A stretch of 64,000 bases of DNA from Mesaphorura yosii (Eukaryota > Arthropoda > Collembola > Poduromorpha > Tullbergiidae): assembly GCA_009869945.1 (NCBI GenBank), contig WIXG01000042.1, forward strand, positions 270,630 to 334,629, in the 5' to 3' direction. A model generated the notes under the pieces. That model searched no databases and was not told the origin of the DNA. It saw nothing but the letters and a program-made list of their open reading frames with translations. The position numbers and the translations under genes are program-made. This document shows, one piece after another, positions 25,001-40,000 of this stretch (position 1 is the stretch's first letter; every line of letters starts with the position of its first letter).

Positions 25001-28000
25001 ACGATTCTCACGAATCAAAAGAGAAGAGAAACGAATCAAGACGGAAATCGAACTTAACCAAGCAAAGGTACACAAGTTGACATCAGAAATTGGCCAATTG
25101 GAAAATATATGTAAAGACTACGAAAACAGTCAGTCGGCGCAACTTAACGATACAGGAATGGATTCACAACATGCTAAAATAAACTCTCTTCAAGAAAAAT
25201 TGGAAAAGATTGTGGCCAGTTATGAAAAGTATGAGAAAATGGCCGACGACCTTGCTCAACAAAGTAGTCGAGAAGAAATTAAGATCACACAGCTAAGCGA
25301 ACTCATGACTGAGATTAAGGGAAGCGGCTTCAATACTGACAGTCAGTGGAAGAAGTACGTCCAGACAAAAATGGGACAACTCCAAGAATTGCAAGCAAAA
25401 TCAGAAAAATCTGTGACTGAAGTGCAGACGTCAATTGCTACATTGGACAAAATGATCGAGGATAAGAGGAAAGAAATTGATATTCTTAGCGAAGAGAAGC
25501 ACACACGGATCAAATCTGTTGAGAAGATCGTGGCTAAAATTTCCCAGATCGAAAACGAAAAGCACAATCACGAAGCCGAAAAGCAAATCAATTTGCAAAA
25601 TTTGGTCTCCAGTGAAGAGAAGGTCTTCACCATCACCGAACAACTGGATCATCATCACTTAAAAATGAACAGACCATTCGGGGCTGCTGTAATGGGAAGT
25701 TATCAGGGCATGAAGAGAGTTTTAGAGTCGCTGAAACGCCAGGAAGACTTTGAGTCACCAGTAGCCTTTGGTTATTTTGGGACTGTCCTGGAAAACTTAA
25801 CCTGTGATAACGGTTTCGAAACAGCAGTTCATGTCGCAGCGGGAGCGAAACTCTTCCACCATATTGTTGCCACCGATTCAGTTGCACTCAAGTTGCTCAA
25901 AGAATATAATCATCTGCAATGCCGCTATGAAGTGAAGTTCATCGCATTGAATCGACTTCTCCAAGAAAACTTCGACTATCCTGACGACAGTCATACAAGC
26001 CCGCTGATTAAACATCTTAAGTTCAATGAAACCGTGAGGCCCGCAATGGAATTTGTTTTTGGGAAAGTACTCCATTGTGTGACGTCAGAAGTTGCATCAA
26101 GATATGCAAAAAGTTGCAAGCTCACTTGCGTCACCTTTGATGGAGATAAGGTATCCTCTTCGGGGGTTATGTCAGGTATGAAGTCGACATTTATCCAATG
26201 CCTTCCTTAACAAAACTAAATATTTCGATTTCGCCCTTGAGTATGAGTATTGTGCTTTTGACAGGTGGGTACCGTGACAGCTCTGTAAACATAGTTGGAC
26301 TAGAAAATGAAAGACGAGCTTTAACAGAGAAGATTAACAAATCGAAAAAGGTGCTACTTGATTTCAAGAAGTCAGTTGAAAATGGCAGTACTACCACCCT
26401 AGATCTAGCTAAATCCCTGGTGAAATGCGAAACACAGAAGGCATTTGAGAAGTAAGTCAAGAAGCCGTTTTGTGGTTTCAAGATAACGTCAACGACTGCG
26501 GCTGCCTTGAAACCACGATTTTAAGGAACTGGATAACTTGCTGAATAAATTAATTTCATTACATCTAGTGCTGAAATTCAAAAAATCATGAATGTGAAGA
26601 AGGCTCGTGGGGAAGAATTGAAGAATCTGGAACGGAGGCACGATGGAGAACAATTAAAACTGCATCGGTTGAAAAAATCACTGGTTGCAGCAATGGATAA
26701 CATTAAATATTTCAAGCAGCTTACTGATTCGGGTGCAATGCCTCAAGTCAGCGCAGCGCAGTTCAACAAATTGAGTGCGGAAATGAAAACGAAGCTGTCT
26801 AACCTGAAGGATTGCCGTGCGAAATTAGAATCGATAAGAAAGAAACGTGTTATATTGGAAAGACAACTGGAAGAGGCGAAGACGTAAGTTCGGAAAGTGA
26901 ACTTTTCGTAAATCGCAGCATTTTTTATTGTTTCTATTTCTCTGCTAGATCTGAGCAACTATCCGAGTCGTATATGGCCGATGGTTCGGCCTTACCAAGC
27001 ATGAGAAATCTTCTTAGACAACAAGCTGAACAAAAAATTAAATTGATGACAGATTCTGTTTTGACTGTGCAAGATGAAATCCATCAATACCAGAACCTAC
27101 TAGATCAGATTAAAAATCAGGTATTCTAAGACTTTGACTTTGCTGACAACTCATGCAACTTTTTTTTACACTTGCCATTTTCTGCGTTTCAGACTGTCAT
27201 GGACTCACAAAAGTCGGGAAAACTTCACGAAGCCAGTAATGTGCTGAAGGAAGAAATTGCAAACACTGAAAGGGAACTCAACAAACTGCAGGAAACTGCC
27301 TTTGAAGAACAGAATAAGTACTACAAGACAAGTGAGTTTTTACACAAGATTGGGGCATACCCTGCTGGAGCACCTGATTATTCAAAAGAATCAACATCTC
27401 GCCTATTCAAAATTGTAAAAAATGCCAATAAGAATCTCAGCAGTGTCCAATGCATCAATCACCGAGCGAACGAGCAGTATGAAGATGTGACAAGTCTTCT
27501 CAAAAAATCTAAGGAGAATGGGAAGTACTTTGAAACAGTGTAAGACATTTAACGATGCATTACGCACCTCATTTACGATAATTTATGTAGTTCCACTGAT
27601 TTGCAGCGAAAAGCGAATTACTGAACTACTGGATGAAATCGAAAAGAAGAAAAGTGCAATTTGCATTGACACTGTAAGGACGGTGCAAGAATCATTCCGG
27701 AAAATATTTCAGGAACTGGTTCTCAAAGCTAGCGGAATTCGCGGATATGGCCGATTTGTCATGCACGGTGACAGCATCGAGTTCACAGAAACTAATCGCT
27801 TGGAAGTAAGCTTTTCTTAAAATTGTTCTTTGCAACTCGTGTCACCGTTACCATATACCTAATCTGCTGCTGTCTAGGACGGAGAAAGATGGTGGGAAGA
27901 TAAAGAGTTCGAGGGCGCTTCACTGAAAGTGAGCTTCAAAGATTGGGGTGATGAGCCAATGCAACTGATTGACATTTTGCAACTTTCTGGTGGCCAGAAG

Positions 28001-31000
28001 TCGATTGTGGCATTGTCGTTTCTCTTGGCCGTCCAACATGCAAATCCTCAGTGCTTGTACGTGTTTGATGAAGTTGATCAAGTAAGTTGTGATAAGAGGG
28101 TTTAACTGCAAATTAACATGATCTACTCAGTTAATTTTTTCTGCTCAGGCACTGGACCCGTCCTACCGTCAGGCAGTCGCGCAGAAAATGAAGGAGCTGT
28201 CGAACAATGCCCAATTCTTGTGCACGACTTTTCGGAAGGAATTTGTGGAATATGCCGATTCGTTCCTAGGTGTCAGTTTTCGCAATCAGGTAACCACTAT
28301 TTTGTTATCTTTCAACAGTTTAAGCATTCGAATTTTTTATTTTGAATGACATGATTGAATTTCCCGCAGAAATCACAAGTTCGTCCTGTCACTCGTGAAG
28401 AAGCTTTAGATTTCGTTCAGCCCGAAAACAGCGACTTATCAACACCTGGCTTAGATGAATCAATCCTTACAAGTTCTGGAGAACCGGAGCAAAGAGGAAG
28501 TAGCAGTAGCTTCGAAGCTAGAAATGGGTGACGAAAGACTCGTCGCATTAATTAGGCAACTAGCCAAGTTCGATTTAATTCAGCTATACTACTTCTGTTC
28601 CATTTCTTAATATTTACCCTTGTCAGCTTTTCTCGGTTAATAATTGGAAATTATTAAAAACACACAATCCTTTGTTTTCTCTTGTTTCTCTGATGTCTTG
28701 TTTTCGCGTATTTTGAAATCAATTGAATAAGTTGAGAATTCTCTTACAGCAGTAGGGACAAACAGAGAAGTGAATGTGACAAGGACACACTTCCAAAACC
28801 TGAATTCCTTTGAATAAGCTGTATCGACAGGTGACATTTCAATGTGTTTCGCAGGTAGACGCATATACTTATTGACTGTTTGGTCTATTTTTAAAACGCG
28901 ACATGTAGATTTGATTTCCTAGCTCCATTCCGACGTTTTAGTCTATCCACCCACGACAATGTTACCCGGCACGACGTTCTTGCGTGGATGAGCACGGCGC
29001 AGCACAGCTGTTCTGACAGGCTTGTTCATGTACATATCAAAATCATCCTGGTTCTATCGAGTCTTGTTTTGATACTTCCCAATTGAATTTTGTTTTTGAT
29101 TTCCAACTACTAATTACAAGAAACCTTTTTTTTGGGGGGGGGGTATGAAAAGACCAGAAAGAAGGATCCTAAGTTTTGTGGACAGATTTTACATTCGTTC
29201 CATTCAAACGCTATCTTTGTTTCTTGCTGCGTCTTTGAAGTAGTACAATAAATTAAATTCGCAAGTTTGATGCTAAAAAGCTTGAGGTCGCAAAGAGAGA
29301 TTTCTCCAGTTTTTCAATCGCGCAAGATTAAAGACTCTGCGGTTCACCTTACCTTGAGTGGTTGTGACTCGAGCTCTAGCCAAATCACATTTGTTCCCAA
29401 CCAAGATCACAGCTTTCTTCTGTGTCATTCGTTCTTGCCACAAATATCGGAGAATTTCACTTGCTATTCGGAAGCTGCTGCGGTCTGTGACAGAATATAT
29501 CACAATGGTGGCATGTGGTTCGTAGGTCGCGATTGAATTCTCGACCTGTGGAGAAAAATGCGGTGCATTATACAAATTAGATTTCGATCTTGATAACAAT
29601 GAAAAGCTACAAGCATTGGTTTTCGCGATTGTGACAGAGTGGCAGATTGGTTCAGAAATTCTTTGTGTCACTGATATGTGATTTGTGATTTTTCACTGTG
29701 AAAGGTCATGCTAAGTGCCAACAACCTGAGGCTTTCTTCAGATGCAGTTTCTCTTCAATAATATTAAGTACAAGAATCAATAACTATAAATAAAGATGTA
29801 AAAATAGATGCAAATGCATAACAAAATGCATAGAAATTCTTCTTCTGTTGGACAGGAAAGCTTGCAACGAGTATGGCCACCGGAATAAGCGAACAAGACA
29901 GAGTCCACGAATGGCGAGCCCATAATAAACTTTTGATGGAAGTAGCAAACAAAACTTTACTCGTCTCGACATATTTATCTTTGAATATTGTTCCGCCCAA
30001 TCATCTGCACCTGCACGTCTGAGCACAACTCCAGCCACACCTGTCCTTGCAAAGCATTACTGTTTAGTGTGAAGTACAAGCAAGATCGAAGAGGCGGCGA
30101 GTCGAACTTTGCGCTTAATTTGGAATCTTTCTATGGTCGTAACAAAGCGGAGTTGTTTTGCCTATTGCTATTAAAAACTATTCTACGCAGTGTGCAGGTT
30201 GCGGCCAGGCGCTATTTTTACTATTTTAGCAAGCCTTGCGTTTGATCGCATCATAACATTAGTGGAAATCATCACATGCAGAAAGTGGCAGAGGCATCAC
30301 GTCAGGAATAATAATATCTCCACCTCAAAATCATCAAAGTCTCGGTTTTCGGTTCCAATTAAAAGCGCTCCCGATCTCCGGCCTCCAAAAACCGAACCAT
30401 AAAATTTTAAGGTGTTTAAATTTAAATAATAATATACTGTATGCATTTCAATCACAATCACCGTCCTCAACCGTCTCGAGAATGTAGAACGAGACCTTAG
30501 ACTTCAGACTCCAGTTCCAGACATCTGTTCGTTAAGTTCAATCCAACCCCGCCAACGCTTCAGCCTAATTCCCAATTTCAAAGTTCCTAGGTTTCTACTT
30601 CACTTTTGTAATTCCGGAAACGTTGGAACGCCAGGGCTTTCACACCGGTTGCCCAAATGAGCTGAAACTTTCACCATAGATCTGGAATTTCATGAGTTTT
30701 CCAGTAGTGTGCTCGGTTTTGCTGAAGCACTCTTGGTTTGGGCTTTGGATAGGGGATAAATACATACTCCGGACCCTGTATGCCGTGTCTAATAAACGCT
30801 AAATGCAACCGTCTGCTTTGCCTCAACAAGAAAATCCAGGTCCGGCGAAGAAAACCCACACGGAAACTGGGAAATTGGCCATGCCATAAGGCTAACCTTC
30901 ACCATTGAGCAATAAAACAAAGCAACAATAAAAACGCTTACAGTGAGGTAGTTACCGGTACTTAAATGTTAGGAAACACTGGCACGAAGATCGTAAAGCA

Positions 31001-34000
31001 GGAACTTACCGACATCTCGCTCGTTGGATGGTCGATAAAAACCATCTCCGACTCCCTGTTTTCAAGAAGAACTGAGATGGTCTTTTCTCCAAACTCGTCG
31101 TCTGAAAGCCACAAACATATGAATTTAGTGCCTTTTATCGCAAGTCATTAGAATAAAAAATTCACGTCGAGAATTGATTGCCTTCCTTCACCCGCCCCTT
31201 CCGTGCTCTAGTAAATACGCGCTTTCTTTCTTCCAATGAAGTAATTTGACAAGCGCACGTTTGGCTGTCCATTAAATGGCTGGTGTTCCTTGTGTGCTAC
31301 GCGGAATCGGAGGCACAAAAATTTAATTTGGCCCGTGATCGCCAAGTTAACTTTACAACACGTTGGAACTGTCGAAGTTGAAATACGGCGGTGCTCGGTG
31401 TTCGTGCAGCCTTCGTCATGATATGAAAATTTATACCTTCATGAAAGCGTAGGATCGTAATGATTTGCAAAGGTCATCTTGTCTCTGTACACAAGTGCCA
31501 GTTTTAAAGCACAGCGATGTAATGATCGACGCTTACGCAAGCAGGAAGCGCGTAAAACACGTGCCTCATAAAACGAGCACTAAAAGTAAAAGCAGGCTCA
31601 TGGCTGAATAAATGTAATTAATTATGAAGCAAGTCCTTAAAAATTTACAGCTCTTCTTTTTATTATTGTTTGACTTTCACCGTCAACCAATAATACAGCA
31701 CACACAACTCCAAACACACGAAATAAGGCCCAGCAGCTTAACGTAAACGTGCACCACGTGTAATCGTTGACCTACGCTTAGCAATGCAATGCACACGTTC
31801 TCATTAAAATTCCGGAAATTAAATTCGAGGCAATAAATTATTATAATTACGAGTACGAGATGGCAAAAGGGCCAGGTAAAGTGTCCGGAACTTTTCTCAA
31901 CGTTGAGTCATTTTGTCTTGAATTAATTAGTGCGCACACGATCTGATTAATTGGACCGAAAAGTTAATGTTATTGGACACGGTTGCAAAAGTTTGCAACT
32001 CTTTGAATTTTTGACTGCAAAACGTACAAAAGTCTCTGTTAACTTTTTTATGCCATTTCAAGGTTGCACTTGAAAGAACTTTGCCCTTTCTGCGGGGGAA
32101 ATTATGTTCATGTTCATGGTTGTACTTTAAATTAAATTAACGTAAATCTTGACTTGCTTCTGAGAATGCTCAGGCAGAGCTGAACGCTTCCTCTCCGTGC
32201 AATCTAAAGTTGAGGCTTCTTTTGTGCACTGGAAGTATTCGGGAAAGGATAAGCTAGAAAGTTGACACAAGCTTTGATTTGAACCACTTGAAAGTTTCAT
32301 CTTTTCATGCTCTCATACTTCAGAACCGGTTCTTGAACGTATCTGCTTGAATTCTTTTGTCCAAACTCGAACTCTCAAAACGAGTAAAGAGAGCGAAATT
32401 TAAGGTGAAATTCTCCGCCGCAAAATATGCCACGCAGGATAAATAGCAAATCAGAGCGTAATACAGCACAGTTAAGGGAAAGCACGAACCGTTGATTAAA
32501 CGGTGAAAGAATGATGACGTTTTCAATTGTACGAAATCTTCCACTGATGAGAGAGCGTGCTGCATTATCTGGTCTAAGATCTAACTTATCGTGCTCTAAG
32601 ATTTAGTGCAGCCTACCGGTCTGAAATAGCCTAAGCAAGGGTGAAAGTAGTGACTATTGAGCAGTCGAAACTGATACGGAATACGTCTATTATTCAGCAT
32701 TGACCTCATTTGCCACGCTGTGCTGTAAATACAGAAATGTCGAATGTATATCGTCGAAATTCGAAGTACTTACATCAAAGGAGGTGAAACGTAAAATGAA
32801 TGAGGAAAGGCTTAGGCTGGGAATCAAAGAACTACAAGAAGTGATGATCACAGGTTGTTGTCGTAAACTGTCAGACACAGCGGATACCACCCGGGAGTAT
32901 CGAAGCGTGTGCCAACAGTGAATGAAGGTTTAAGTTCCCTTTTAAGTCAACGCAATAAAAAACCTCAATGTGATATTTGCCGTTTCTTGCAGATTTATTG
33001 TAAAAGCCATCATTCTCTGTACAATTTCCACTAGACCCGTGACATTTTTTCGAGGCAAGGCTAAAGTTCACGCAACATTTCCTCTTTCGAACGTTAATAT
33101 TCATAATTCTTGAATGAATGAATTACTCTGCCCTGCCTTGCCTCTGGGAATACTTTCCTTTGTGAAGGACAAAACACTTGAATGATTACTTTTCCTGTTG
33201 AGGTCACAGTTTAAAGTCTGTTTTGATGATGTTAATGTAAAATTCGGCCATTGTGCTCGATCTCTTTGATGAAACCCATTCCCGTTGTAGCCCCGAACTT
33301 GCCACTTGTAACACCTGCGTCATGTCAGCCCATTTGCGTAATATGAAGTGTACGTATCGGTTTTGGGTTTGCTTTGTGTGTTTACATACTTCGAATTTGC
33401 AATCAATCAAATATGCGGGCCTACCTAATGAGGCGTCGTACGTGTTAATGTACTCAGAGGTCATGAACTGAGTTAACAACGATGATTTTCCAACACCCGA
33501 TGCACCGAGAAGCACAATGCGATATTTCGCTAATCGGTCATCGTCTTCTTCGGATGAAATGGCCGAACTTCCACAGCACGAGCCTTCCAACGGCGACTTT
33601 TCCCCGCTGAGGTTGTTTTCTCTGTAAATAAACCAGGCAGGGAGTCAGGCAAAGAGTGAGAGCATTCTTGTGAGAGAGAAAACGCGATTCAAGCACTCAC
33701 CTGCTGTTTGATGAAGCCATGCTAATGTTTGATCTGGATCTCCTTGGAATAAGCGAATCGCCACAGTTGACGACGCCTTTGTTCGTGATGCTGAACGTGC
33801 GAAGTCGATAAATGTCATCATGCAGGCGTGATCGAATATTGTAACCTCCTTCGGGTAAACTGCAGACACGTGGGCGCACATAATCAGCAACTGCAAAACC
33901 ATGGAATGACAATTATTATGCTCTGCCCTTCAAGGCTTCAGTCAGCCTTAAAAGGACCTCGTAAAATGTCTTGTCACTTTACTTAATGCTTCCATTTTAC

Positions 34001-37000
34001 TTGACTAAGTCGCTAAGTGTTGTTATTTCCAAAAGCAAAGTCTTGCTTTCCTGAGAACACTCGTCTTGCACGCGTATGCTTTCAATTCTTTTATTTTATA
34101 AGGCTTTCTACATTAAATGCCTTGTAACACTTTGAGCTGTCAACAGCTTTTCTCTCGTCTTGGTCAAACAGATACTTTTCTTTTGAAAACAAGGCCCTTT
34201 TAATATTCAAGCATCAGGCGTACTTTCTCCAGCTTCTTTTGCAACATTTTTCCGGCTCACTCATAATAATAAATAAAAGCTTTGGTTTAATAGCTTTGTT
34301 TGTAGGCGTATTCCTCGAAATGAATGCGTAGCGAAGAATTGCTGCTTATGCTTTTTTGATTTTTTGGGGACTGCTAGTCTCGTGTGTGTTGTTTTTCTTT
34401 GTGCTGAAAAATTGGAGAGTTTTTAGTATCAACCATATTCAGGTATTACCACGACATGTAGTTACATGTATAGTACAGTTCAAAGTAAAGTACGTGTCAG
34501 CAGCTTTAAATTACGAGAACGCTTTCGAGGGAGCGGAACCAGGAATTTCATCCTGGAATGAAAGCATTTCGTTTCTTTTTTTCGCAGAAATACGACAAAT
34601 GTATCATATCAGCTCGTGTACAACACAACAAAATGAATTCTTATTATAACGAAGCGTGTATCTATGTTCTTATCTCCGGAGCATAAAAGAGATTCGGTTT
34701 TGTTATGTTGCGTATTCCGTGTGTACTACGTATCCATTTCGTCTCACGCGACTTCAGAACTACGAACGCCAGCTCAGACGCGTTCCTGGAACTGGGCTCA
34801 TTTTTAATGTAACATGCGTGTATCCAGTTTCAGGTATTACGTGTAATGACGATGACAAGAGTATCAGTTTTCTCCGGCTTCGAGTGGGTCGTGTCAACCC
34901 TTTAATGTTGATGCTAGACAGACAGGCACCGAGCTGCTAGGATTTCTGGGGCAAAGCGCAGCCTAGTGTTTATGCTCATTTGTTTAGCGTGCAGCATATT
35001 CGTTTGTCATATAACCAGGCATATCGAGTGAAGTTCTCGTTCATTTTTTAAGCTCTGCACTTGTTCCCGGTGCTGGATCTGAATTGACACAGCTGCAGCC
35101 TAACGTTGCCAATCTCATTCAGATTATGCCAAAAACTCAAGTAGCATTTATTTGAATGAAGTTGAGGACTCAGTCGTGGCCGTAACTCTGACGAAGAACA
35201 ACATTTCCATATCCAAGTTTCTTGAACGTGGGCACGAGCAATTTGTCGAGATGAGACGACAGGACGAGCAAATTATATTAAAATGTATGCTGATAATGAA
35301 TGAAGAAAGAAACTATAATTCATGCTTGCGTGGCAGTCTCGAAGCGCCGCTCAGTCCGTGTCCACAGTCTACATGTACAGTGAAGACGAACCATTATTAT
35401 TGCGTGGCAGCGAGTGCAATATTTTTTGTAATATTCTGACAGCGTGAAAGTAGCTATCTGAGCCTGCAGACACTGGACGCCTACTCTTCACAAGTGAAAT
35501 CAACTGTACTAGACCAGAGACTAAGGAACCTTGTGCTCGTGAGTTGGAGATGCTTGCCCTTTTTGTAGGCTTGGCTTTCTTTTCTGTTCTCATCTTCATT
35601 TTATTTGATTACGGAAGCCTAATTTAATTTTTCGTGTGGCTCCAGCATAATTTGTTTCCAATGTTCACTAACGAAAAGGTGGGATGAGCGACCTTTCTTT
35701 CGCTAAGATCAGACACATGCAACATGGCATGTGACAATTTGAAGAAGAGACTTTGTCATTTCCTATCACGACAGTCCAAAGATTCCTCAATTAGTACAAG
35801 TCTGAAAGTCAAAGATTCCTCTGCTTCACAGTCTGCTCAGGAAATTCGGCCCAAGGTCAATTAATTATGGCTCAGGGACAGGAATTTTGATTCTCAGCGT
35901 CTAATCGGATGAATGTCAAGTTCATTCGAGAATCATGAATCAAAGTCCAATTAACATCACATTAGAAGCTTTTAGAACTTTCTCATTTCCCAGCGTTCTT
36001 TAAAAACGTAGCACAACACAATTTCGAAATTGGAGCTTGCTAACGGAACATCATCAACATAAACGAATAATAAGGCCATGCAAACTTTTCATGTTGACTT
36101 TAAACTTGATCTCAATACAATTCAATTTTGGAAATACTCGCCACGCAGCATGTGGGCTCGAGCCCAATATTGTGGCAGATTGAAATACAAAAGTGTGTAT
36201 TTCCATATTTTTAATAATAAAGATTTCTTTTATTGTCAACAAGACGTAGAAGGCCGAGGCAAAAGGACAAATATTGCATACGCAGCAAAAGCACAATTGC
36301 ACTTGAAGAAATAAGCACAAAAGACAAAAATACGCATCCAATTTGGGCACATAATCTCCGCAACTCCGAACTCGTCCATTCTTTTTTATGCTTGTTGTAG
36401 CAACTTATCACATGATTGCTACTTGACAATAAAATATGAATAAAATACTGACTTCTTATTTGACTGCTCATTTTTGGGTGGTTAGCTGTCGTATTGGTAT
36501 TTGTATAGGAAAATCCACAGACGAAGATGGCCGAGCGCTTCAAACTTCAACAAATACGGGTCTTGTCAGCAAGGACTCGATTGATGATGCCATATGTGTA
36601 CATTCAAATTAAATTGGACCGACCCAGATCCAACGCATGCGGAGCATGAATGTCTTTTTAAGTTCGCCATTTGCTACGACAAATTGCATCCTTTGCATCC
36701 AGACACAAAAAGGAAGACAAAATCAATAACAATCGTGTCTGTTATATTTTGACTGTAAGGCTTATCTCGCCGTCGTTATTCACGATCATTAAGAATTGTG
36801 TGCAGTTTTGACGACAAGCCCGAAGTTTATTATTATGCCCACTTAGAAACTTCCAAAAACTGAAGTTATTCTGAGATAAGTGAGAAAGTTGCAAATAGAA
36901 CGTGCAATGCCTGCACTCAACACAATAGCTCAATTCGCATTTTTGCTGTCACTACTTCTATTGCTTATAGCAACAGCAACTTTTGCTAAAAGTAAAACTG

Positions 37001-40000
37001 GTAAAACTGAATTCTATCGTGAGTGCAAACATTTCGAACTTCATTTTGAAGCAGTACCTGGAAGCCGAACCGCACCAGTACCTCGTTCTTTATCCTCTGC
37101 TCTGCAATTAAACTGAGTAATTGATCTTCTGCCTCTTACTCGAGGATGCGCTGCCGGTATCTTGAGTTTTTCTCTTGGACTTCATGATAATTCAGTTGGG
37201 GGACAATTGAATCAGTGGTCGGACTCAAATCAATTCCAGAGTCTAAATTTTAAATTAATAGAAGTTCGAACTGGAGATGCACTTGAACCAGTAAAAGCAA
37301 ACCAAAAGGGAGTCCAGACTCGCTTTTGCAAAAGTAAGTTTTATTGCTTGCCTTATGAATATACTTTTGCTGAGGTTGTCACGTGACAACAAAATTTTGC
37401 TTTTGTATAAGGAACTAAAGCAACAGAAGCAACCAAGCGAATGGAACTAATGAAACCATTAGTTAACAACTGTCGTTAGATTCAAAACGGTGCAATTTAG
37501 GAAACAAGAAAATTGCATGATCTCCGCAGCCCGAGTCGTCACCTGATAAATGTGTGGTGTATAGCAACAAATTGATTTGAGTTCAAACGGCACGATCGCA
37601 CAGCACGTGCGTACACGATCTGGAAGATCTTCAGCGTGACATGCTTTATGCAATTCGTGATTAGCTTTGCATTTCTAATTTGCGCAAAAGATCCGAAACC
37701 GAACTTTCTTTCAAACCTTTCCATTGATCCATGAAAAAATAGACTGACAAAGCTACACGTGGCTTTGATGAACAATGCAATAAAGAAAGAAATGGTAATG
37801 CTAAAACGTATCTTTGTCCGTCTATCGAATTCCGGATTTATGGAATGCTGGATTCACGGCCTCGAGGCCACGCGCCGATGCGCGGACGAGCCGCCACTTG
37901 TTACAAAGCTCAGCAGCAACGGCTTAAAGGAAAATGTGAATCCATTGAAGTATCAGAAAGCGTGAGAAAATTCCCAAGATTTCGTGTCTTCAAGATTCCT
38001 TCAGCGCGTGTTGCCTTCTTTTTTCTTTCTCTTGAAAAGATTGTTTCTAGCGTGCTTATTATTATTTCTGGGATTCTACAAAAAAATTGGAGAATTGACG
38101 TAGAATGGTATTGTCCGGAGAGACTTGCCTTCCTTTATGGTTCAATATGAATATTGAAATGATTAGTAGAAGCGTTACATAGATCAAGTGTGAGGTCAGA
38201 AATGGAAGAAGATAATAAACTCCTTCTCCGTGATTAATTGCTGTAAAATCGACGTTCTTACGAGACTTTTGTCGAGAGACGTCATTTTGGAATGTCGAAT
38301 TTTGGCGGATTTCTAGTTTCTGGTTTTACTGACCTAAAGCATAGCTCCAATCGGTTGGACCATAGTGGAAATTAAATACAGAAAGTTTTTAAGTAATTTA
38401 TTAAACCGCTGTAATTTACTACCAAAACACAAGAGCCACGAGTTTACTTAGTGGCGCTTCCAATAAAACATATGGCCGAGGCTCCACGTGTGTCGGTCTT
38501 CCTTTACAAGTAAGTTCCTACGAGCAAAGTTATTGATGAATGCAGTAAATAGACAGAACAGTGCATTATAAGCGCTGCGCTCGAGCCGTGTTCCATCACT
38601 TTCTCTTCACGAGAATACGTAATCTATTAAGCACTTGAGCAGAGTGCAGAGAGCAGAGAGCAGTGAGCCCTGCGCGGGAAACAAAAGGTTTTTAACTACT
38701 TTGCTCCGAAGCAGCGAAAAATTCGGAAAGCATGGGAAAGTAAGTTTCTGTTTTGATTGCATAAATCCAAAATTTCGTCCGCTTTCATGTCGGCTGCCGG
38801 CGCGGCGTGAAGGACCACTAGCGCACGTTGGAGAGAAAATGGAATTTCTGTGCTCCAATAATTTCATACACTTCAGACCTTTTGCTAATATTAACTTATC
38901 CGTCCGGAGGAGTATATGCCAATGCCACGTCGTACTTCATTACGAACTTTTCCCAAAAACATCAGTCTGTTTGTGAAGGTTTCAACGTTAATTGATTCTG
39001 CTGTCGATTTACTCGCTCGTGTCCTGACTGCCCCTGTAAGAGTCAAATTCCTTACTGCTTCGCAAAGCATAATTGTCAAGCTGTTACTGAAATTGAATTT
39101 TTAAGTGCATGAGAGTTTTGCAATTTAAAGTTCATTACGGCACGAATGGGTGGACTGAACTTTAGCTGAATGACCACGCGAATAATGGAAAATAGAAACA
39201 CTCAGACTGCGCCTAGTCGCGTAAGCCTCCAGCTTTCGGAGAAATTGGCTAAGCAGCATCCGAACGGCCACTTGGCTGGCTTTTGTTCATCATTAGCAAT
39301 TACGCTTTCGTACCCAATCATCACATGTCGGATCATGCCTAGTTTTGCCTTGTTTTGCTTCACATTGGGTCTGCTAATGGGAAATGGTGTGCCATATGAA
39401 GAGGACCTCATTATCAACGGGAGGCGATAACATGCGTCGTGGCCTCGCCGTAGGTGGTGAATGAATTTGCGGATCAATCATGCGAAAATAGAAACAAGAA
39501 AAATTGTTGCTGTTGTTGCCACTTCCAAGTTTCTCCTAATGAAGTGAAAAACGCTACGTTGAGCAACGTGCAAAGAAGGCTTGGTGGACTGCAATCTTCG
39601 GTATCGTTGAGTACGCATAGTGAGCAATATTTCCAGCTCATAACTCGTTTGTATCACGAAGTGCCCTGCGAACATGACTTTTGCAGCAAATACAGAGACT
39701 CTTGACTCCAAATCATTATTTTGCTTCAAAGATTTCGAGTTTCATTCAATCTCAAGATCATCTGAACGATAACAAGACAAGGACATTGAAGATCTGTCGC
39801 AAAACTACAGACTCAGTATTTGCTCTGAATCGACAGTAATCTTGATAGCGAACTGATGAACTGTCGCCCGGAGTTGGTAATTGGATGAAATTTTGATTGA
39901 ATCTCAAAAGTTAAGATAAAGCATGATTTCACTCCAATCAAAAAAGTACGCGCTCTAATTTATTGCCGGACTTCCGCGACAAATCATTTGACGTGAATAT

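Noticed and set aside
29126-29143. T8-G10 run considered as an assembly-gap or transposon terminus
   Set aside because: No target-site duplication or terminal repeat is visible around it; simple slippage is enough.
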